Assembly: GCA_046765875.1 (NCBI GenBank)
Contig: JBKPSJ010000408.1
Span: 1 to 35,883 of the forward strand
DNA length: 35,883 bases
Direction: 5' to 3'
From: DASRHY01 sp046765875
Lineage (GTDB): Bacteria > Actinomycetota > Actinomycetes > Propionibacteriales > Kribbellaceae
Part shown: positions 14,957-22,858 of the stretch, one piece after another
How the letters are laid out: each line of letters opens with the position of its first letter
Numbering within the stretch: position 1 is the first letter of the stretch
Position numbers and translations under genes: made by a program
The notes under the pieces: generated by a model
What the model saw: the letters and a program-made list of their open reading frames with translations, nothing else
The model's database searches: none
Told to the model about the DNA's origin: nothing

Positions 14957-16201
14957 TCATCGAGCGGCGGTGACGATCCGATTCCGGCCGGAGCGCTTGG
15001 CCATCAGCAGTGCGTTGTCCGCGGCGAGCACCAGCTGATCGACGGTGCTGGCGACATCGGGGTACACGGCCAGGCCCATCGAGACCGGTACGCCGGTGAT
15101 CACGTCCTTGCCCTCGATCGGCACCGTGCACTTGCCGAGCCGGGCACGGATCCGCTCGGCGATCGAGATCAGCTCGTCGGTGTCGGCTCCGGGAAGCAGT
15201 ACAGCGAGTTCGTCGCCGCCGATCCGGGCCACCAGGTCGCCGCGGCGTACCTCCTCGCTGACGCAATCGGCGACAGCCCGCAGCAGCTTGTCGCCGACCG
15301 GGTGGCCGTGATTGTCGTTGACCTGCTTGAAGTGGTCCAGGTCGAGCATCAGCATGCCGACGCTGTCGCCGAAGGTGCCGGCCCGGTCGAGCGCGGCCGG
15401 GACGGCACCGGCCCACACCGCCGCGGTCGCCAGCCCGGTCTTCGGGTCGGTCCGGGCGGCCTCGCGCAGCTGCGGCATCAGGAAGCCGCGATGCAGCGCG
15501 AGCACGGTCAGCCCGATCACCGGCACCACCCACGGCCGGGTGTCCTGCAGGGCCGCGACCGCGATCCCGACCCCGAGCCCGGCCAGCACCACGATCTGGT
15601 TGGCCGGGTCGCCGATGGCCTGCCGGTACGTCGTACCGGGGCGCACCAGCACGATCGCACGGACCACCAGCCCCAGGTTGACCAGCCACCACACCAGGGC
15701 CGCGAGGACCACGACGAGCAGCGACCACACGTCGACCGGGATCGGGTGATCGGTCGCGTCCAGCACGAGCTTCGCCGCCGCACTGGCCAGTACGAATGTC
15801 GCCGCCGAGAACATCTTGCGGTACGGCTGACTGTTCTGCTGGACCCGCGCCGACGCGTACAGGTAGGAGAACACGATCAGCGCGACGATCATGATCAGCG
15901 GCAGCAACAGAACACCGGCGAACACCCAGATGCTCTTCAGATCGGTGTACGGCGCGGCGGCCGGCGTCTGCTCGCGCCGGCGCTCGATCCCGCGCACCGC
16001 CTCGAGGTGCAAGGCAGACGCGATGACCAGGACCCAGAACGGCCGCCAGGCCGACTCGGGGATCGGGTCGGCCTTCAGACCGGCGAGCACGGCGACGCCC
16101 ACCGCGAGCAGGTCGATCGAGAAGACATAGGCAAGCGTCCGCCCGGGCAGCGTCCATAGCGACGGCCCGCGGTGCCTGGGTCCGAATCCATCGATCGTCA
16201 T
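14957..16201 (-). CDS. Membrane-bound diguanylate cyclase (GGDEF domain, 414 aa)
   Basis: The N-terminal part (about 25-245) holds about seven or eight hydrophobic spans without a periplasmic sensor domain. The C-terminal part is a GGDEF domain that would make cyclic di-GMP from GTP. The signature reads GGDEL (328-332), with Leu in place of the usual Phe. The substrate-site DLDHFKQVNDNHGHPVGDKLL motif is intact. An inhibitory I-site RxxD is present as RRGD (319-322), exactly five residues before the signature, so product inhibition is expected. Start: ATG at 16201 is preferred over a 21-residue upstream extension; a TACCCT hexamer lies 9 bases upstream. No EAL or HD-GYP domain is adjacent. 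The downstream end converges with the papain-fold gene. Confidence 0.9.
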   Translation of the reverse strand: MTIDGFGPRHRGPSLWTLPGRTLAYVFSIDLLAVGVAVLAGLKADPIPESAWRPFWVLVIASALHLEAVRGIERRREQTPAAAPYTDLKSIWVFAGVLLLPLIMIVALIVFSYLYASARVQQNSQPYRKMFSAATFVLASAAAKLVLDATDHPIPVDVWSLLVVVLAALVWWLVNLGLVVRAIVLVRPGTTYRQAIGDPANQIVVLAGLGVGIAVAALQDTRPWVVPVIGLTVLALHRGFLMPQLREAARTDPKTGLATAAVWAGAVPAALDRAGTFGDSVGMLMLDLDHFKQVNDNHGHPVGDKLLRAVADCVSEEVRRGDLVARIGGDELAVLLPGADTDELISIAERIRARLGKCTVPIEGKDVITGVPVSMGLAVYPDVASTVDQLVLAADNALLMAKRSGRNRIVTAAR

Positions 16202-16223
16202 CTCACACGGAGGGTAGTCGAGA

Positions 16224-16391
16224 ATGCCCGTCGAGTATGTAGTCGGTGCCCAATGGAAGCTCAACGGCGGCCTCCATCGCTACTTCGCCGTACCGCTGCT
16301 GGTCCATCGGCAGCTGCTCAGGTCCGACAGCCCAGGCTCTTACGTCGACCGGCGGATCAAGCCGTTCTACTCCTGCAAAGAAGTGACCTGA
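16224..16391 (+). CDS. Possible small protein (55 aa) in the gap between GGDEF and LuxR genes
   Basis: An ATG at 16224 has GGAGGG nine bases upstream. It opens a 55-codon frame ending TGA at 16391, six bases before the LuxR stop. Codons end mostly in G or C, as in neighbouring real genes. The product begins MPVEYVVGAQWKLNGG, is basic and has one cysteine near the end (FYSCKEVT). It has no membrane span. It fills a gap that is otherwise empty on both strands. I do not recognise it. It could also be chance in GC-rich DNA, since its promoter region overlaps the GGDEF promoter. Confidence 0.35.
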   Translation: MPVEYVVGAQWKLNGGLHRYFAVPLLVHRQLLRSDSPGSYVDRRIKPFYSCKEVT

Positions 16392-16396
16392 ACGGC

Positions 16397-18928
16397 TTAC
16401 GCGGGTTCGGCGAGCAGGCCGAGATCGTCGGCGGCAGCGGCGGCCTCGCGGCGCGTCTGCGCCCCGAGCTTGCCCAGGATCGCCGACACGTGGTGGTCGA
16501 CGGTACGAACCGAGACCACCAGCCGGTCGGCGATCTGGGCGTTCGTCAGGCCGCCGGCAAGCAGTCCGAGCACGTCGACCTGCCGGCGGGTCAGCCCGGC
16601 CGGATTGCTGCGGGTACTGGCCAGTGCGCCCCGCGGGATTCGCTGGACTCCGAGCTTCTTGAGCCGCCGGCGGACAAAGTTCGCCGCGGGCACCGCACCG
16701 AGGTCGTCCAGCGACTGCAACGCCTCGAGCGCGGGCTGCGCCGAGCCCGACTCGGCGCGCAGTACGGCACGCTCGTACGGATCGTCGACATGGTCGACCG
16801 CGGGCACGGAGCCGCCGACGGCGCGGGCGATGTAGCGGTCGATCTCGGCCAGCTTCACGCCGGGTGGGAGTTCGTGTTCCACCAACCGCCGGCGGATCTG
16901 CTCGGCTACGTCCGAACGACCAGCCAGCCAGGCCCACTCGGCGTACCCGAGTCCGCTGTAGAGGATCCCGGGCAACGAGCGCTGCTGCCAGGCCCGGTCC
17001 CACGCGGCGGCGAGCAGCGTCCCGGCGGCGTCCAGATCGCCCCTCCGCGCTAGCAGCCGGGCGTACGGCGGGTCGCTGTAGACCGACAACGTCCCCGGGT
17101 CGTGGACACAGTCGCGCAGCCGGCTCAGTGTCTCCTCGGCGGCGTCCCAGTCGCCGGCGTCGAAACTCAGCAGCGCGCAGTGCACCTGGAGGTTGTAGCG
17201 GTGCGACCAGAACCCGCGCTCGGAGGTGAACGTCATGCCGTCGGCGAGGACCGCGGCGAGCTCACCTGTCCGCCGCTGCCGGTACAGCACCTCGGACAGG
17301 TTCGTGTACGCCCGCGCTACCGACTCGTGGTCGCCGCTGGCCAGTGCCGACCGCAGACTGTCGCGCAGGTACTCCAGACCCTGAGGGTCGCCCGCGTCCG
17401 ACAAGACGATGCCGAGGTAGTTCAGGCACAACGCCACCAGATCGGTCCGGCCGGCGGCCTCGGCGAGTGCACCGGCGCGGCGCAGCGGCTCGACGGCGCT
17501 GACCGTACCGTCGGACAGCGCGAGCATCATGGCCTGGTACGCCGCGGTCGACGCGCGCAGCAACGGCGATTCGAGCGGTTCGGCGAGCCGTACGGCGCGG
17601 TCGACCGCGGCGGTCGCACCTTTGGTGTCGCCGGCCATGTAGCGATGACGCGACATCCGTACCAGCGTCTCGGCCAGTGCGGCCTGGTCGCCGATCTGCT
17701 CGCGCAGCACGATCGCCTCTTCGCCGACCCGGACCGAGTCGGCGAACCGGTGGGCGATGTGCAACTCCCAGGCGTAGTCCTCGAGGAGGTCGGCCCGGTC
17801 CTGCAGGCCGAGCCTGCCGGCGTAGGGCAGCACCGCCCTGAAACCGGCCAGGGCCTGCCGGTGCGAGCCGGCCCGGGCCGCCTCGCGGGCGGCCCGTGGC
17901 GCGTACGTCAGTACGGTGTCGACATCGTCGGCCTGGACCGCGTGGTGGACCACGCACGCCAGGTTCGGCCGGTCCTCCGCCAGCAACGTCTGCAGCGCCA
18001 CCCGGTTGAGCGCAAGGCGCCGGACCACCGGCAGGCTGTGCTCGACCGCGCGCCGGGCGATCTCGTGCCGGAAGCCGATCCCGTCGGGGTGCATTTGCAG
18101 CACGCCGTGCTGTTCGGCGGTCGCGAGTTGCTCGATCCGGCCGGCGAGTAGCCGCTCGGCGTGGTCCAGATCCAGATGCCGCGATACGACCGACAGTTGC
18201 TCGACCACCGCGAGGCTGTCCGGGTCGAGGGCACGGACCCTGGCCAGCACCGCGTCAACCACGGTGGTCGGTACGCCGGCGGCTGGACCGGAGAGCGCCT
18301 CGGTCAGGTAGAACGGGTTGCCCCGGGTCAGCTTGTACAACTCCTTGACATCGCGGCCGGTTCCGTCGGCAAGGCTCCGCACTGCGGCAGGCGACAGCGG
18401 CTCCAGCGCGATCCGGCGCACCCGGGCACCGGCCAGTTCGCCGAGCAGTGCACGCACCGGATGCCGCGAGTCGAGCGTGTCCGGCCGGAATGTCAGCACC
18501 AGCACGGCGCGGATCCGGTCCAGCCGGCGGGCGACGTACCGGATCAGGTCGACGGTGGTGTCGTCGGCCCAGTGCAGATCCTCGACCACCAGGACCGCCG
18601 GACCGGCGGCGAGCTCGGTGAGCAACGCGTCGAACACCGCATCGGTGCCGCCGGTTGCGAGCGCCTGATCGACCGGGCCGCCGGTGCCGCGGAATGCGTC
18701 GCGCAACGGCCCGAGCGCGGGCGGCGCCAGCAGGTCGTCACAGGCACCGGCCAGCGCGCGGATATGGAACGGCAGCCGGTCGAGGAAGGTCCGCACGACC
18801 GTGGTCTTGCCGATCCCGGCCTCGCCGCTCACCAGCACCACCGAACTGCGGCCGCGGGTCGCGTCGTCGACGGCATCCAGGAGGACGGCGAGCTGATCGT
18901 CGCGCTCGTAGATCTTCCTCGCGCCCAT
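16397..18928 (-). CDS. LAL-type LuxR-family transcriptional regulator with AAA/STAND ATPase (843 aa)
   Basis: This is a large ATP-binding LuxR regulator. The N-terminus IYERDDQLAVLLDAV leads to Walker A GEAGIGKTT (Lys41), then Walker B LVVEDLHWAD near 125. A long helical TPR-like middle (about 350-720) is followed by a C-terminal LuxR HTH: LTRRQVDVLGLLAGGLTNAQ then RLVVSVRTVDHHVSAILGKL. The length is typical of MalT/LAL proteins, which sense small molecules or partner proteins and activate nearby or distant promoters. An in-frame GTG at 19006 would add 26 low-complexity residues; the ATG at 18928 gives the usual family start with a GGGGG stretch upstream and is chosen. No obvious target operon adjoins it. 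Confidence 0.9.
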   Translation of the reverse strand: MGARKIYERDDQLAVLLDAVDDATRGRSSVVLVSGEAGIGKTTVVRTFLDRLPFHIRALAGACDDLLAPPALGPLRDAFRGTGGPVDQALATGGTDAVFDALLTELAAGPAVLVVEDLHWADDTTVDLIRYVARRLDRIRAVLVLTFRPDTLDSRHPVRALLGELAGARVRRIALEPLSPAAVRSLADGTGRDVKELYKLTRGNPFYLTEALSGPAAGVPTTVVDAVLARVRALDPDSLAVVEQLSVVSRHLDLDHAERLLAGRIEQLATAEQHGVLQMHPDGIGFRHEIARRAVEHSLPVVRRLALNRVALQTLLAEDRPNLACVVHHAVQADDVDTVLTYAPRAAREAARAGSHRQALAGFRAVLPYAGRLGLQDRADLLEDYAWELHIAHRFADSVRVGEEAIVLREQIGDQAALAETLVRMSRHRYMAGDTKGATAAVDRAVRLAEPLESPLLRASTAAYQAMMLALSDGTVSAVEPLRRAGALAEAAGRTDLVALCLNYLGIVLSDAGDPQGLEYLRDSLRSALASGDHESVARAYTNLSEVLYRQRRTGELAAVLADGMTFTSERGFWSHRYNLQVHCALLSFDAGDWDAAEETLSRLRDCVHDPGTLSVYSDPPYARLLARRGDLDAAGTLLAAAWDRAWQQRSLPGILYSGLGYAEWAWLAGRSDVAEQIRRRLVEHELPPGVKLAEIDRYIARAVGGSVPAVDHVDDPYERAVLRAESGSAQPALEALQSLDDLGAVPAANFVRRRLKKLGVQRIPRGALASTRSNPAGLTRRQVDVLGLLAGGLTNAQIADRLVVSVRTVDHHVSAILGKLGAQTRREAAAAADDLGLLAEPA

Positions 18929-19053
18929 TGCGAATGACCCCCGGGTCCGATCCGATGCCGGGCCCTTCCGGTCACCGCTGCCGACGTCTCCCTTCGGCAG
19001 TGTCACCCATTTTCGCTCCGGATGCAGGGGTTTTCCTCCGTACGACGGTGATT

Positions 19054-19077
19054 GTCAGGGCGATCGTCAGGGCGATG
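19054..19077. repeat. Two tandem 12-bp units
   Basis: GTCAGGGCGATC (19054-19065) is followed directly by GTCAGGGCGATG (19066-19077). The repeat lies in the short gap between the LuxR gene start and the 3' end of the phosphotransferase pseudogene. Function, if any, is unknown. Confidence 0.5.
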
Positions 19078-19095
19078 ACAGGGGTACGTCCGGCG

Positions 19096-20183
19096 TTACC
19101 GGGCCAGCCCGAGATCGACCAGGTAGCGGGTGAGCCGGATCCGGTCGGCGAACTCGCGGGCCGGCTGTTCGTCGAGTCTGTCGAGCGGTAACGACGTGAA
19201 CGCGTTGCGCAGCACCAGCGTCGTCTCCATGCCGTACCGGATGTCCTGGGTCTGGACCGGCATGCTCTCCTGGGCCAGCCCGGCCGCGTACGCGTCGATC
19301 ACCATGTCGGTGAGCATCGGCAGCTGCAGCGGTCCTATCCGGCCGGTGAGCGCGTGGCCGATGACGAGTTGGGCGAGGTCGTACCCGACCGCGACGAGGC
19401 CGCCGGCCGACCAGTCGACCGGTACGAGAGAGTCGGGAGCGTCCCACGGTACGAGCAGGTTCTGCGGGTGGGCGTCGCCGTGCACCATCGCCTGCGGTAT
19501 CGCGTCGAGGCTGTCGACGAGGGCGGGGATCCGTGCTTCCAGCTTCTCCAGATCGCCGCGCAATGTGGGGTCCTGCGCGTCGATCAACGGATGCCGCCAG
19601 GCCGCGTCGTCATCGATCTCGATCGATATACTAGTTGCCAACCGCAACAGTTCGCCGGGGACGCGTGACGCCGAGGACGGCAGCACGTCCTCCACGGTCA
19701 TGCGGGCGTTGAGCCGGCCGAGCAACGTGGCGGCGCGCCGGAACCGCGGCAGGTCCCACTCGACGTCGGCGGTGCGGATGTCCTGCATCCACATCGCGAG
19801 TCGCTGGTCGCTGGCGTCGTACACGCGGTACAGCTGAGGCAACCGGAGGCCGCCTGGCTCGCCTGGCGCAATGCTGACCAGTAAAGATCGACCTCGTAGT
19901 CCCACGGCATTCTCCGCAGGTCGGGTGTCGGCCAGTGCCGGGGCGACCGCAGGACCTTGACGAACAAAGACCAGTCGAGCGGTTCGATGCCGTCGATGGC
20001 TGTGCCGCTGACGCGGTAGAGGCCTGCGGTGCCCGGCGACACGATCTCGTGGTCGAGTGGTTCGACGCCCCAGTCCAGCAGGACCGCACTCGGCCGGCGG
20101 AGGTCGTGCCGGACCATCGCCTCGAGCTCGCTGTCCATCGGCGAAGCCCAGGACGGCAGCATCTGCTCGATCACGAACACCAT
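19096..20183 (-). pseudogene. Aminoglycoside phosphotransferase-family kinase, broken by a frameshift
   Basis: Two overlapping minus-strand frames together make one protein-kinase-like phosphotransferase. The first frame runs from the ATG at 20183 (AGGGG upstream) and carries the N-lobe with WSLFVKVLRSPRHWPTP and MPWDYEVDLYWS. The sense then passes to the frame one base back, which continues PGEPGGLRLPQLYRVYD and holds the catalytic loop HGDAHPQNLLVP and the metal-binding PVDWSAGG block. The switch lies at about 19874-19890 and fits loss of one base. Neither frame shows a stop near the junction, so the first frame runs on as nonsense to 19698. It could be a real pseudogene, a sequencing error or, less likely, programmed -1 frameshifting. 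The substrate class (APH, choline, homoserine kinase-like) is open. Confidence 0.75.
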
Positions 20184-20259
20184 CAGTCAGCCCCTAAACC
20201 TCAGGAGCCGGTACGCGGCCTGTCACGTCAACGGTTCACTTTGGCCAGGCGGGTCGCGT

Positions 20260-20273
20260 GGCAAACGTTTGCC
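20260..20273. promoter_or_regulatory. Perfect 14-bp palindrome, LacI/PurR-type operator
   Basis: GGCAAACGTTTGCC is a perfect palindrome. The core GCAAACGTTTGC is the classic operator shape of LacI/GalR-family regulators (central CG, AAACGTTT). It lies 77 bases upstream of the phosphotransferase ATG and just after the stop of the 62-residue gene. No LacI-family gene is present in the window. Confidence 0.5.
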
Positions 20274-20289
20274 GGGCTGCCAAGCGAGA

Positions 20290-20478
20290 TCAGGCGGCGT
20301 GTGGGATGAGCGTCTTGGCCAGGGCCTGGCGGAGGCGGTTGCGGTCCGGATAGCCGTACGTGGCGCCGACCGCGTACACGTCGTGAGCGTGGGTCTTTGT
20401 CACGGCGGCGACGTACCAGACCGGCTTCCCGGCGGCCAGCAGCGTCACGATCCTGGTGTGTTCGGCGGTGGTGAGCAT
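20290..20478 (-). CDS. Small helical protein, possibly DNA-binding (62 aa)
   Basis: The product starts MLTTAEHTRIVTLLAAGKPV and continues WYVAAVTKTHAHDVYAVG, then YGYPDRNRLRQALAKTL. Helix-rich pattern and the AAGKPVWYVAAVTKT segment resemble a helix-turn-helix, but I cannot place it in a family. ATG 20478 has AAGGAG nine bases upstream, so it is preferred over the ATG at 20487, which abuts that site. No signal peptide or membrane span. It is followed by a LacI-type palindrome and the broken phosphotransferase. A DNA-binding role is only a guess from the helical pattern. Confidence 0.55.
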   Translation of the reverse strand: MLTTAEHTRIVTLLAAGKPVWYVAAVTKTHAHDVYAVGATYGYPDRNRLRQALAKTLIPHAA

Positions 20479-20566
20479 GCTGACCATCTCCTTGTCCGGC
20501 TCGTTCCTGCTTCTACTTGGTAGTCGAATGCCGGACGCGGAGATCGACATCGGCGGCGGATTATTT

Positions 20567-21235
20567 TCAAGCCGGCCGGCGATAGATGCCCTCGAGTTCG
20601 AGCGTCTGGCCGCGTTCGGGCGGTGTACGCCAGGCCGATCGTGGCTGCATCAGCTGCTCGGGCACGAGACCCGCTTCGGCCAACTCGATGTGGACGCCGC
20701 GGATGGTGCGGAAGTGCGTGACCATGCCGCCGTCACCGCCGTGGTACCGGACCGTGTACGAGCCGTCCTCGGCCCGCTCCAGCACGTCGTGTGGCTCGTA
20801 CACGTCGGTGCCGACGGTCTCGATGCCGATCGCGAGCATCCCGCCGGGAGCGACCCGGGCAACAGTGTCGGCCAGGAGTTGGCGGGCCTGTTCACGGTCG
20901 CCGTGGTGCAGCACCTGGATCGCCACCACCAGCGGGTACCTCGCACCGGCCGGCAACGCGGACAGGTCGCCGGTGACGAGATTGTCGCGTCGTTGCGGCA
21001 TCCGCTCGGCGAGTTGCTGGATCGCCACCGGCGACACGTCGAGCCCGATCAGGTCCAGCCCGCCCTCGATCAGCGGACGATAGTTGCGCCCGTTCCCGCA
21101 GCCGACATATAGGCCCTCGGTCAGCCCGGCCGCCGTCGCGGCGGCGACGATCTCGGTGGTGAACCCGATCGGCTTCGCCTCGGCCCACCGCCCCTTGGCG
21201 TACTCGGCATCCCAGAAACTCCCCGCCTCGCTCAT
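20567..21235 (-). CDS. Class I SAM-dependent methyltransferase (222 aa)
   Basis: This single-domain methyltransferase starts MSEAGSFWDAEYAKG. Motif I is GLYVGCGNGRN (41-51), the ribose acidic residue is in LIGLDVSPVAI, and motif II/III regions follow (LVVAIQVLHHG, RVAPGGMLAIGIE). The build resembles TehB/UbiE-like small-molecule methyltransferases, including thiol and tellurite types. The acceptor is unknown. The start is taken at the ATG at 21235. A purine-rich stretch (CAGGGA) abuts it too closely for a normal ribosome binding site, so the translation signal is weak. The frame continues far upstream as a shadow of the aldehyde dehydrogenase. It diverges from the aldehyde dehydrogenase across a 144-base gap. 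Confidence 0.85.
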   Translation of the reverse strand: MSEAGSFWDAEYAKGRWAEAKPIGFTTEIVAAATAAGLTEGLYVGCGNGRNYRPLIEGGLDLIGLDVSPVAIQQLAERMPQRRDNLVTGDLSALPAGARYPLVVAIQVLHHGDREQARQLLADTVARVAPGGMLAIGIETVGTDVYEPHDVLERAEDGSYTVRYHGGDGGMVTHFRTIRGVHIELAEAGLVPEQLMQPRSAWRTPPERGQTLELEGIYRRPA

Positions 21236-21379
21236 TCCCTGACACCGCTGTCCGGCGCGTTCGGGCTTGTCGGGTGCTGGGCGGCGTGGGTCATGGGTGG
21301 TCTCCGTGGCGTTGTCGGGGGCTGCAGATCGTACCGTGGCAGGTGGAGCGCGCCCATCCGCAGTGATCGGAGATGGCCC

Positions 21380-22858
21380 ATGACGACGACGGCCGTGCAG
21401 TTCCCGATGTACGTCGACGGACGCGAGACGCAGGCCCGGTCCGGGCGTACCTATCAGTCGATCAATCCGTTCGACGGCAAGCCGTGGGCCACGGTCCCGG
21501 ACGCCGGAGCCGCCGATGTCGACGATGCGGTCACGGCGGCGCGCCGGGCGTTCGACGGCGAGTGGGGCGGATATACGGCGACCCACCGCGGCCGGCTGCT
21601 GCGGCGGCTTGCCGACCTGATCGCACGCGACTCCGACCGGCTCGCCGAACTGGAGACCAAGGACAACGGCAAGCTGCTCCGCGAGATGTCCGGCCAGATG
21701 AGCACGCTGCCCGAGTGGTTCCACTACTTCGCCGGGCTCGCGGACAAGGTCGTGGGCAAGGTGATCCCGACCGACAAGCCGAACTTCTTCGTGTACACCC
21801 GCAACGAGCCACTCGGTGTGGTCGCGGCCATCGTGCCGTGGAACTCGCCCCTGCTCCTGCTGGCCTGGAAGCTCGCACCCGCGCTGGCGGCCGGGTGCAC
21901 CGTGGTCGCGAAGCCGAGCGACTACACGCCGGTCAGCACGCTCGCACTGGCCGGGCTCGTCGAGGAGGCGGGTTTCCCGCCCGGCGTGTTCAACGTGCTC
22001 ACCGGCTGGGGACCCGAGGTCGGTGCCGCGCTGGCCGGTCACCGGGGCGTGGACAAGATCGCATTCACCGGTTCGACCGCGGTCGGCAAGCTGATCGCGC
22101 ACGCCGCCGCCGAGAACCTGACGCAGGTGACGCTCGAGCTGGGCGGCAAGTCCGCACAGGTCGTGTTCGACGACGCCGACCTGGACGCCGCGACGAACGG
22201 GATCGTCGGGGGTGTGTTCGCCGCGACCGGCCAGACCTGTATGGCGGGATCGCGCGTCGTCGTCCATCGCGGTGTGGCCGACGCACTCGTCGAACGGCTG
22301 GTCGACCGGGCCCGCCGGATCATCATCGGAGACCCGATGGACCCGACCACCGAGCTGGGGCCACTCGCGACGGACAAGCAGTTCGCCACGGTCTGCGGTC
22401 ACTTCGAGTCGGCCCGGTCCGACGGTGCCACGATCGCCTGCGGCGGCAGCGCGGTCGACGAGCTCGGCGGCTACTTCGTCCACCCGACGGTGCTGACGAA
22501 CGCGACCCCGGCGATGCGCGCGGTCCGCGAGGAGATCTTCGGCCCGGTCGTCGCGGTCAGCACCTTCGCCGACGAGGAGGAGGCGATCGCGCTCGCGAAC
22601 GGTACGGAGTTCGGGCTGGCCGGTTCGGTGTGGACCAAGGACGTCCAGCGGGCGCACCGGGTCGCCGCCAGGCTGCGGGCGGGCACGGTGTGGATCAACG
22701 CCTACCGGGTGGTTGCGCCGCACGTACCGTTCGGCGGGTTCGGCCAGAGCGGGATGGGCCGCGAGAACGGCGCCGATGCGATCCGCGAGTACACCGCGAC
22801 CAAGTCGGTATGGGTCGAGCTCACCGGCGCGACTCGCGACCCGTTCACACTGGGCTGA
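21380..22858 (+). CDS. NAD(P)-dependent aldehyde dehydrogenase (492 aa)
   Basis: The full-length ALDH superfamily fold is present. The cofactor motif is FTGSTAVGK, the general base is Glu253 (LELGGKSAQ) and the catalytic thiol is Cys287 (GQTCMAGSRV). The conserved EEIFGPVV and PFGGFGQSGMGRENG blocks are intact. The pattern resembles broad-substrate class 1/2 enzymes and aldehyde dehydrogenases of aromatic or amine breakdown, but the substrate is not determined. The ATG at 21380 follows GGAGATGGCCC, a reasonable ribosome binding site; the 29 residues of open frame before it are junk-like. Its 3' end overlaps the convergent helicase gene by 14 bases. Confidence 0.92.
   Translation: MTTTAVQFPMYVDGRETQARSGRTYQSINPFDGKPWATVPDAGAADVDDAVTAARRAFDGEWGGYTATHRGRLLRRLADLIARDSDRLAELETKDNGKLLREMSGQMSTLPEWFHYFAGLADKVVGKVIPTDKPNFFVYTRNEPLGVVAAIVPWNSPLLLLAWKLAPALAAGCTVVAKPSDYTPVSTLALAGLVEEAGFPPGVFNVLTGWGPEVGAALAGHRGVDKIAFTGSTAVGKLIAHAAAENLTQVTLELGGKSAQVVFDDADLDAATNGIVGGVFAATGQTCMAGSRVVVHRGVADALVERLVDRARRIIIGDPMDPTTELGPLATDKQFATVCGHFESARSDGATIACGGSAVDELGGYFVHPTVLTNATPAMRAVREEIFGPVVAVSTFADEEEAIALANGTEFGLAGSVWTKDVQRAHRVAARLRAGTVWINAYRVVAPHVPFGGFGQSGMGRENGADAIREYTATKSVWVELTGATRDPFTLG

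Noticed and set aside
18929..19006. GTG start at 19006 for the LuxR regulator
   Set aside because: It adds 26 low-complexity residues before the usual family N-terminus, whereas ATG 18928 begins right at the conserved part.
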